Origin: Colletotrichum lupini
Taxonomy: Eukaryota > Ascomycota > Sordariomycetes > Glomerellales > Glomerellaceae
Direction of reading: 5' to 3'
Length of the DNA stretch: 64,000 nucleotides
Assembly: GCF_023278565.1 (NCBI RefSeq)
Contig: NC_064680.1
Coordinates: 1,364,001 to 1,428,000, forward strand
The notes beneath the pieces were generated by a model. The model was not told the origin of the DNA and searched no databases. It saw only the letters and a list, made by a program, of their open reading frames with translations. Of this stretch, positions 56,349 to 64,000 are shown one piece after another; position 1 is the stretch's first letter; every line of letters starts with the position of its first letter. The position numbers and the translations under genes are program-made.

Positions 56349-56360
56349 GCGGAGGCGGAG
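56349..56360 (+). promoter_or_regulatory. Tandem CreA-type sites (GCGGAG twice)
   Basis: Two directly abutting GCGGAG hexamers, each fitting the carbon catabolite repressor consensus SYGGRG, 600 bp upstream of the PL9 start. Paired sites are the functional form in several fungal hydrolase promoters. Assignment to PL9 is inferred. Confidence 0.35.
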
Positions 56361-56802
56361 TCTATTGGGGCTGACGAACTCCCACCGGGAGTCCGGGAAC
56401 ACTGCCTATTCCTCGACCACGCCAAAAGAATGCAAATGTTCTGCTGGTGCGTGGCCCATCTTGGCGTAATAGCGCCATCTCGCACCAATTTTATACCTTA
56501 GGTAGGGGTGACCCATCATTATAGTTAATTGAGCTCCAGCACCACCAAAACGAGCTAGGCCACTTCGTGGGCAGGAAATTTCCAGGTGCCGTCCCTATTC
56601 CTGCGAGTCAACGACTCCTGAATCCACGCTATGTGAGCAGACTCAGCAAAAGTTGCAAAAAAGTTTCTTAGAGAGTACCAAGACTTTCTTAATGTGTTGT
56701 TCCTGCTGACCCAAAGTGCCAAGATGGATCCATCTCCGTGGTATCATTATCTGCCTGAACCGGAGCCGATTGCGACAATGAAGCCATGTCCACACTACAT
56801 TC

Positions 56803-56809
56803 TATAAAT
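56803..56809 (+). promoter_or_regulatory. Likely TATA box of the PL9 gene
   Basis: The sequence tataaat sits 158 bp before the ATG at 56961, followed by a pyrimidine-rich stretch (ctttctctctcatcc) typical of fungal transcription starts. Confidence 0.45.
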
Positions 56810-56960
56810 CATCACCAGTGCCGTGCTCTCTCTCTGCCCGCAATATGCTAGAAGTAGTTGATTATACCTTTCTCTCTCATCCACATTCTTTTGTGTGATT
56901 CGCAAACCCAACTTTTACACTCTTTTTCAAAGTACATACAGAAACACATTCTTTTTCACA

Positions 56961-58285
56961 ATGTTGGTCATCCCAACAATACTCTCCTGCCTCTCCTTGG
57001 CCCAGGCGGCCAACATCTTCGTTTCCCCCAAGGGCGTAGCGACCCCAGATGGCTCCCAAGCCAAGCCCTTCTCCGACATCCAAGCCGCCGTCAACATCTC
57101 CCAGCCGGGCGACGTCATCATCCTCCGCGGCGGCACCTATGACCTCCTGAAGAACATCAACATCACCGTCAACGGCACCGCCGCCGCTCCCATTACCCTG
57201 CACGCCGCCAAGGACGAGGAGGTCATCATCGACGGCGAGGGTCTGCCGGATACCCCCGCGCCCGTCGGCGCTTCCGTGCCGGGCCGGAACCGTGGTGTGC
57301 TCCACGTTGAGCGCGTTCAGTACTGGAACTTTGCGCGACTTACCTTTACGCACGGCGCGTACGGTGTGTACGTGAAGGATTCGAGCAACTTGCGTTTTAA
57401 CCAGATCGTTACTCGCGAGAACTACGAAAGCGGTTTCCACATGCAGGGTGCCCTGTCTAACAACGTAATCTCGTACCTGGATTCGTATGGTAACCGTGAC
57501 CCGAGAAACAACGGCGAGAACGCCGATGGTCTTGCTATCAAGGAGGGCAAGGGCGAGGGCAACATTGTCGTTGGCAGCAGATTCTGGGACAACTCTGACG
57601 ATGGTGTCGACTTCTGGTGCGTCTTTTGCTAGTTGCTGATGCTTTTTGATGCATAAGCTGACAGTATCGCAGGGAGTTCCACTCCAAGTTGACCATCAAG
57701 GACAGCATCGCGTGGGGCAACGGCTTCAACCGCTGGGTAAGTCAACATCAGACTCGAAGCCAATCCTCACTACACCGTTCTAATAAACCACCCTAGGACA
57801 TCCCCGACTTCACCGGCAACGGCAACGGCTTCAAGCTAGGCGGCGGCAGCGCAGGCGACATCCTCCCCGCGGCCCGCGACGTCATCAACTGCATCGCCTT
57901 CGGCAACAAGGCCAACGGCTTCACCGACAACTCCCAGACGGGCGCCTTCGCCATCGAGGACAACACCTCGTGGATGAACGGCAAGACGGGCTTCCGCAGC
58001 GTCAACGCCACGGGCGTCCTCAAGCGCAACGTCGCCGCCCTCAACAACCCCGAGGCCCTCGCCAACGCCACCTGCTTTGGCCAGGCGACGCTGCGGGAGC
58101 GCCAGACGTCCATCGGCAACTCGTGGGATGTTTTGGGCGCGGCTGCGCTGACGAACGCGAGCTTCAAGAGCGTCGATATCAGCCTCGTTTCTGGCGCGCG
58201 CGGCAAGAACGGAAAGATTGTGCCGAGCGACTTTTTGGTGCTTGCTGATGGGTCCAAGAGGGGCGCTACCACCAACTGGAAATAA
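56961..58285 (+). CDS. Secreted pectate lyase, polysaccharide lyase family 9, three exons
   Basis: CDS join(56961..57616,57673..57736,57797..58285), 402 aa. The signal peptide (MLVIPTILSCLSLAQA) precedes a right-handed beta-helix: NIFVSPKGVATPDG, PFSDIQAAVNISQPGDVIILRGGTY, GVYVKDSSN, NGENADGLAIKEG, SDDGVDFW, AWGNGFNRWDIPDF, NGNGFKLGGG and FTDNSQTGAF. The GNGFKLGG core is diagnostic for PL9, whose catalytic lysine lies in this helix region. The enzyme would cleave de-esterified homogalacturonan outside the cell by Ca2+-assisted elimination. N-glycosylation sites are present. Joins are TG|G and phase 0. Size fits single-domain PL9. The upstream region has a TATA box and paired CreA-like sites. 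Confidence 0.9.
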
Positions 58286-59518
58286 GCAGAGCTTGATGTA
58301 GATAGGCTTTCTTCTATTTAAGCGGACTCAGTTCGTCTAAGAGTTGCGGTGGCTTTCGTGACTCTAAGGAAACCAAAATTTTGAGCTGACGTATCTCTAC
58401 TTCGCGCAAGCTTGAATAGAATGGAGGTCGTCTTCGTGCTAATCAGTCTACCTTATAGATCGACCGGGTTAAACTCTGCCGTCCTCTCGTGAATTGGTAT
58501 GTGTGAAGCCATTTGGCTGGACAGTATGACTGTGGATTGTGAAGACCATCCCGCCTTAACACTTACTCGCTAGTCCACCACGATTCCATCGCTAACAGAT
58601 AACGTCAGTAGATACGCCTTCGATTCTATCCAAGGCTCATTCTGTCTCGAAATTTTCGATCATGGTGCATCGTGAGGAAATCGGACGATGATAGTGTGGT
58701 CGATGAGGATCAATACGCCGTTTGTTGATGCTCTGAATGGCGATACTGGCGATGCATCGAGGCCATTCAACAGTCTAAAAGATGGGATGCCATCATATTT
58801 ACTAGAATGTGTGCATACCAGTCAGCCCTGAACTTTGTTGCACGTAGTCAAGATCTCTTGATGGGCGTTCGATTTATTCCTAGTGGCCAAGCTAGAAAGC
58901 CTCACAACTTAGCCTTCATCTTGCGCCAGACTCACGACCCATCCGCGAGGTGTGGCACACATCTCCGCTACCATCCCCACAGCAAGCGCTGTTGAGCCGA
59001 CACGTCGGCCGTGTAGCGGGGACCGGGACACGGGGCGGACCACGGGCGACAAATAAGAAAGAACGTTGCTCTCCGCTCCGGAATCGGAAGTCGAATGGAA
59101 AAAAACAGGGTAATGACGGAAAGAAAGTGGGATGCGAGCCTGATTTTGAGCGTGGGATGTCACCCAGGCGCCACAGAAATAGAGGCGAAGGGAAGATGCT
59201 TGATACGACTGTTGAAAATAGGGGTGTGCGTGACGTAATGAGCATGTCAAGCTCGGCACTCCCCTGTCAAGCAAAGTCTCCGGGCGTCGTGATCAATGTG
59301 CGAGGTGCGAGGTGTGAGGTGATGTGATCATGCGCGTCACGTCACGATCTCACCTTAGCTTATCTGCACCTTAAACTCTCTACTAACGCACTCTTGATCC
59401 ATTTGAAGCAGATTACCGACAGATTGGATTGAAGAGATCAATACCTAGATTCAACTCCATCGTAAAGCTCCCTTTCGTCCAATACAGCGTCTCACTTATT
59501 ATCGAAGAGCCTCACATA
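58286..59518. other. Intergenic region (1.2 kb)
   Basis: Between PL9 and the NmrA-like gene. Overlapping open frames on both strands at 58909-59327 lack family features and splice support. No repeat or RNA gene seen. Confidence 0.45.
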
Positions 59519-60534
59519 ATGAAGTGCATCGGCATCTTCCCCGGCTCAGGAGGCCTAGGCGGCAGCACCTACGATTACCTCTTGAAACTTCTTCCCAGCG
59601 ACCACATCATCCTCATCAACCGTCACCCGGAACGAGTACCTCAAGAACACATCAAGAACGGCCTCCGCGCACGCAAGGCGTCATACGAGTCGAGCCCCTC
59701 TGATCTCGAGGCTGCGTTTGCCGGTATCGAGGTGCTCTTCCTCATTTCCTATCCAAGTCATGTGCACGAGTACCGCAAAAAGGTGAGAAGCAAAGAGCTC
59801 AAGTTGGGCTGGTCTCATCCCCAAGTCGGGTGGCCTGACAAGATTCACAGGTGCAACTACCAGTCGTCAACGCAGCTCGTCGCGCAGGCGTGAAACACCT
59901 CTTTTACAGTTCCCTAGCCTTCGGCGGCGACTTGCAAGATGAATCTGTAGCGGAGGTAATGCAGGCCCACCTCTCGACGGAACGCCACCTAGCCTCCGTC
60001 GCGGCCTCGGACCCTAGCTTCACCTACACATCCATCCGCGAGGGTCTCTACTCGGAGTCGTACCCAATCTACACCTCTTTCTTCGACATCAACTCTCCCT
60101 CCTCCTCGAACGAGATCCTCATTCCGCATGACGGCGCCGGCCCGGGCGTGGCGTGGGCGAAGCGCAGCGAGTTAGGGGAGGCGACGGCGAAACTTATCGC
60201 GCAGTATTCCTGGGACCCGGAGCAATTCCCTCACGTCAATAAAAAAGTCCTGCTTACCGGTTCGCGGGTCTGGTCTCTTGAGGAGACGGTGAGGGTGCTC
60301 AGGCGGGCTGTCGGGAGGGACGTGAGGATCCGCGAGGTGAGCGTGGATGAGTACGTGAAGTTGCCGCAGGTTTTGGCGAAGTTCGGGTCGGTGGAGAAGG
60401 CGAGGACGTGGGCGACGGCGTGGGAGGCGATTCGGGCGGGGGAGACTTCTGTTGTGTCGGAGACGTTGAGGGAAATTATCGGGCGGGACCCGGAGGAGTT
60501 TGATGTCACGATACAGAGGTTGAAGCAAGCATGA
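59519..60534 (+). CDS. NmrA-like NAD(P)-binding protein (atypical SDR), two exons
   Basis: CDS join(59519..59782,59851..60534), 315 aa; the intron (gtgaga..cacag) joins phase 0 (RKK|VQLPVV). The N-terminal Rossmann motif reads IFPGSGGLGGSTYDYLL, a G-x-x-G-x-x-G variant, then INRHPERVP as the cofactor-binding second strand. FAGIEVLFLIS, AARRAGVKHLFYSSLAF and FTYTSIREGLYSES are typical of NmrA-like/NAD(P)H-sensing or quinone-reductase-like atypical short-chain dehydrogenases. The YxxxK triad is absent, so it may be a redox sensor or an isoflavone-reductase-like enzyme. The codon usage is strongly GC-biased in the last 120 codons. The first in-frame ATG fits the Rossmann start. Confidence 0.88.
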
Positions 60535-60906
60535 GGGCATAGTCTGGAGGCATTTTCTCGATGATTTAGGTGGGAGTGTAGATGCGAATGGCTTCGTGGG
60601 CGTAGTGGGCTACAGTAGTTGGTCGGCCACTGCCGAACATCGACTTTGGGATTGCCATAGCTATGGGACGGAAGGATTCGCGCGCAGGACTTTGGACGAA
60701 CATTTCGTTGCGGTACTTGGTCGAGCCAAGTCCAGATCAGGTGGCTGTCGAACAGAACGATGACTGAGGAAAGAGGCCGAGAGCGAAAAAGAGTTGGCTC
60801 TGGACTTGAAGGGGAGAGAAGCAAAGGGAGAGAGGGCGTATTGCCCGGCTGATCTCCCACCAGTATGCCCTTCATGAGACGGATAGACTCCTCAAATTCC
60901 AACAAC
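60535..60906. other. Intergenic region, NmrA-like gene to tRNA
   Basis: 372 bp, no gene seen; a minus-strand open frame crossing into the NmrA gene is its shadow. Confidence 0.4.
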
Positions 60907-60978
60907 GGGCGATTGGTTTAGTGGTATAATGACCGCTTAGCATGCGGTAGGTCCTGGGTTCGATTCCCAGATCGTCCA
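60907..60978 (+). tRNA. tRNA-Ala (AGC)
   Basis: 72 nt that fold as a tRNA. The acceptor stem GGGCGAT pairs with ATCGTCC and includes a G3-U70 pair, the main identity element of alanine tRNA. The D-arm region is ggtttagtggtata, the anticodon stem ACCGC/GCGGT encloses the loop TTAGCAT with anticodon AGC (60939-60941), and the T arm contains GGTTCGATTCC. No intron. The discriminator base is A (60978). Confidence 0.95.
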
Positions 60979-63247
60979 GTGTTTTTGACTCGCAACTCTA
61001 TACTTGGGTTTTTCTTTTGGTACTGCCCTCATCAGCGGTCGGTCGCATCGTGTGCCTGCTTTGCCTTGTTGTGTGCTCCGTAGTTGCATTAGAATTGATG
61101 GAACATGAATGTTTGTATACGCAGGTAGTTGACAATGATTAGGTACATGTACCGTAGTGTGCAACTTCGTCACTGTACATAACTCAGGTACGCAAGGTAA
61201 GATGACAATGGGTTCAACAACACCATTGAGAGAGCGTCGTCGAAATAAAACTTTTTAGAAAACTCTGTGACGCACTGAGGAGTCTTTGTTTATGAAGGGA
61301 CGGCCACCGAAGCCATTCTGGCTGTTCAGTCGCGATTGCTATGAATGTCACTGATGAGAAGAGTGCCTTTCTTTATGAATGATCGGCAGTCTCTGCCCAA
61401 AGCTGTCTTCAGCTTGGACTAGCGCCAGGGCAGCTATCGTCGACAATGCGGCCGTGGTTTCCCTGGGAATTCCCAAGCTTTTCGTATACCTCAGATTCAG
61501 GACATCAAGTACGTCGTTTCTTGTCAATTCAATATCATAGTGTCCGTACTTCACTCTATTCAACTATGCGGACACCTCCGTCACTGATGGGAATGATGCT
61601 GGAGTGCTCCAGATGAACTCGTATTGACGCTGGGATAAGCAGGCGGGGGATCGTATTAGCGCCCCATCCACCAAATAAGCGTTTTAAACTTGAATCGGCA
61701 CCCAAATGATGTGCTGATAAGGATGAGAAGAATGCCGTGCTGTGCCGTTCCCCCGAACCAAGAGATGCAGCTGAAGACATTCTTACATACCTCCCCTTCC
61801 GGTCTAGAACTCGGACGATTCTTCCTCCAAGACACACGGCGCAACTAGCCCGTAGCCTATCTCAATCAAGCTCTTGTTGCAGGAAACGGGCTCATGCAAC
61901 CCAGCAGGCCTCAAAGTCCAGCTTTGCGTGCTTTGCCCAACCCCCAACCGATCGCCAAAGTACCCTTGAATCCTTACCGCCGCGCTACCCCGGTTCCGGC
62001 AGGTCGGTTGCCCGCAGTCCGGCACTTGACCTCCTGGATCTGTCCAAGACTTCAAGTCTCTGAGGAAGCTCGAGGGGGCCACTGACAGCCAGGCACTGCG
62101 GTGTTGTTTGCTTGGGTCGCATCGGGGTCCACCACCAGTCCTACCAGCCCAATTTATCTAGGCCTTTATTCCACTTGCTTAATCAAGTCTTCAAGGCCGA
62201 CCAGACGATGCAAAAGGTCCATCAAGCGCGCTTCTTCAAAGTTTGTGGTCTGCTATTCGGATTCGCCATGCCGCTCTTCCCGTCAACTAATGTCTCTATG
62301 AAGCGTGTAGAACCTGCACGTGTAAGCAGCCGCCTCCCATTCCAAGGGTTGCGTGCTCGTCTGATGATTCAAGATACCCCTGGCCAAGATAGACACGCCC
62401 AGCCACAGTCGAATGCTTCTCTCCAGGCTTCCAACCTTCCCTCTCCAGGTCCCAGTCACCTCCGCTCTCCTCCGCCCGTCTCCCAAGCCTGTGATCTGAG
62501 CGCCATTAAACGCAGAATCACCAGCCAGTCGTGTCGGTAGCTGTGGATCTTCACTCCCGTTTACCTTCCCCCCTGAGCGCGGAGAAGCGAGCTTGGGGTA
62601 GCACCACCTCCAACTTTGAAGATACCACCTGCATGTTCCCTCCCCCTCTTACACCGCAGAGGCGGGGACTTTTGTCTGCAGCTTGTTGCCGCATCTCGTT
62701 CTTGCGTTGATCAGGCAGGTCTCTCAACCAACAATCCATTAGCTAGAGAAGGTAGGCAACATTATCGGCGTCAAGAAATCGAACAAAGTTAAACGAGAAA
62801 AGGGCACAGACAGGGCAGACAGGGCAAACTTGAGATACCAAGATACTTTTCTCTCGAGGCGGGCCGCAATGGCCCAAACGGGAAGGTTGTAAGAGCTGCC
62901 CAGGCGATCCCCGACGGTCCGATCCTCGTCATTCATCCTGTTCCTGTTTCCCGTTGGCCCTGCCGTCGAAAAGTGTCCATCTCAGGCCTGGAAACTATGT
63001 TTTTCTACTTTCCCCTCTTATCCTCAATCCCTGGTAGTAGTTGTTGGACACAACTCTCCTCGTACCTCGTAACACCGTACATAAAGGAGAGCACACCCGT
63101 GCGATCCTCAATCTTGGCGATGCCTTCTCTCGTGCACCCTCGCTGAACTCATTACGCGCGGTCGCCATACACTCACTCCCGGCCAAGCTCCTCCTCTCCC
63201 TCAAGAGTTCTTTTCCTCGTCGTTGAAAGTAACATACCATCGCAACG
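60979..63247. other. Long intergenic region (2.3 kb)
   Basis: Downstream of the tRNA to the carboxypeptidase gene. Many overlapping short open frames on both strands (for example 62112-62540 plus, 62995-63321 minus), none with family pattern or splice support. The last 200 bp are pyrimidine-rich and probably hold the promoter and 5' UTR of the next gene. Confidence 0.45.
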
Positions 63248-64000
63248 ATGAAGTCCCTCGCCGCCCTCTCCACCCTCGTCGCCGCCGCGACCGCCGCCTC
63301 AGTCGCCGGCGCGAGCTCCAAGCGCGTGAGCTACGACGGCACCAAGGTCTTCCGCCTCTCTGTCGGAGACGAGGTCGACAGGGTCAATGGCGTCGTCGAC
63401 AAGCTCCAGCTGACGACCTGGAAGGGCGCCCCGAGAGCCGGTGCCTTCGCTGACATCGTCGTTCCAGCCACCGAGGTCGAATCGTTCAAGGCTGAGGTTG
63501 CCGGCATGAACCTCACCACCATGCACGAGGATCTCGGCGCCTCAATCGCAGATGAGTCTGGCTTCTCTGTCTACGCTGGTAAGTCTTGACACCTCTCCAA
63601 GGCTGGATGCCCCCTCACCCTATGCCACACGGCCATCCCACGCGGTTGCAATCTCGCAATATGCCAAAGTTCGTCAACTAACTTTTCTCTCAGTCGGCTC
63701 CGCCAACGCGACCTGGTTCAACTCGTACCACGCGTACGCCGACCACCTTCAGTTCCTCAAGGACCTGGTCTCCTCGTACCCCAGCAACGCCGAGATCGTC
63801 ACCTCGGGCTCCTCCCTCCAGGGCAACGCCATCACTGGCATCCACATCTACGGCACCTCAAAGGGTACCAAGCCCGCCGTGGTCTTCCACAGCACCGTCC
63901 ACGCCAGAGAGTGGATCAGCACCATGGCCAACGAGTACATTGCCTGGAACCTCCTGAGCAAGTACTCCTCCGACACGGAGATCAAGAGCTTCGTCGACAA
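63248..64000 (+). CDS. Secreted metallocarboxypeptidase, M14A (partial, runs off right edge)
   Basis: CDS join(63248..63578,63694..>64000), first 213 residues. A signal peptide ([22 protein letters not shown]) precedes an activation propeptide (about 23-105, KVFRLSVGD to the DLGASI segment), then the catalytic domain begins. [11 protein letters not shown] contains the zinc-binding H180-x-x-E183, as in carboxypeptidase A. The second His and the catalytic Glu lie beyond the window. The intron (63579-63693, gtaagt..tctcag) joins phase 1 (G|TC). It would be a zymogen released outside the cell that trims C-terminal residues after propeptide removal. The edge prevents judging whether the gene is complete. 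Confidence 0.9.

Larger units (their letters stand above)
54279..56960. other. Long intergenic region (2.7 kb)
   Basis: Divergent spacer between a coiled-coil gene and the PL9 gene. No coding region supported. It holds two abutting CreA-like sites (56349-56360) and a TATA box (56803-56809) that I assign to PL9. No repeats found. Confidence 0.45.

Overview
The window looks like nuclear DNA of a filamentous ascomycete (Pezizomycotina, probably a plant-associated Sordariomycete; a Colletotrichum-like genome is a guess). Evidence: genes split by short 50-110 bp introns with GT..AG borders and CTRAY-like branch sites, secreted plant cell wall enzymes, expanded P450/MFS/monooxygenase families, a CorA-like fungal membrane protein, and two AT-rich blocks with the signature of repeat-induced point mutation (RIP): CpA/TpG almost absent while CpG, CpC and CpT persist.

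Layout. (1) 1-14162: a RIP-degraded Ty1/Copia LTR retrotransposon (copy A, cut by the left window edge), split at 118-122 by an 8.07 kb RIP-degraded Gypsy element (123-8188) with 190-bp LTRs and a 5-bp target duplication. The right LTR of copy A lies inside a flavin-reductase-like gene and truncates it. (2) 14163-21725: the broken flavin reductase gene, a cupin gene, a cytochrome P450, a seven-exon CorA-like membrane protein and a tiny three-exon gene. (3) 21731-29087: a structurally complete but RIP-killed second Copia copy (copy B) with 202-bp LTRs and TSD gtgac. (4) 29218-32823: a fungal protein kinase gene and a second tiny gene related to the one left of copy B. (5) 33131-44271: a dense set of six metabolic genes: P450 and Rieske oxygenase (divergent), a DUF924 protein, a sugar-bisphosphatase-like protein, an MFS transporter and a luciferase-like flavin monooxygenase (the last two divergent). 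This looks like a catabolic or xenobiotic-handling cluster. (6) 45871-49585: secreted GH3 glycosidase and GT71-type mannosyltransferase. (7) 51924-54278: two tandem genes, each coding for a membrane anchor plus coiled coil. (8) 56961-60534: secreted PL9-type pectate lyase and an NmrA-like NAD(P)-binding protein, followed by tRNA-Ala(AGC) and, at the right edge, the start of a secreted M14 carboxypeptidase.

How parts may work together. GH3, PL9 and the M14 peptidase are extracellular degradation enzymes. The 33-44 kb group combines three kinds of oxygenase (heme, Rieske iron, reduced flavin) with an importer-type MFS protein. The luciferase-like monooxygenase would need a flavin reductase partner, and the only flavin reductase gene in view is broken by a retrotransposon. 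The most novel-looking items are the pair of tiny intron-bearing paralogues around the kinase and copy B, an antisense, apparently intron-containing reading frame inside the Gypsy element, and the tandem membrane-coiled-coil genes. Exon borders were worked out by hand from splice signals and reading phase; none was checked against transcripts or databases.
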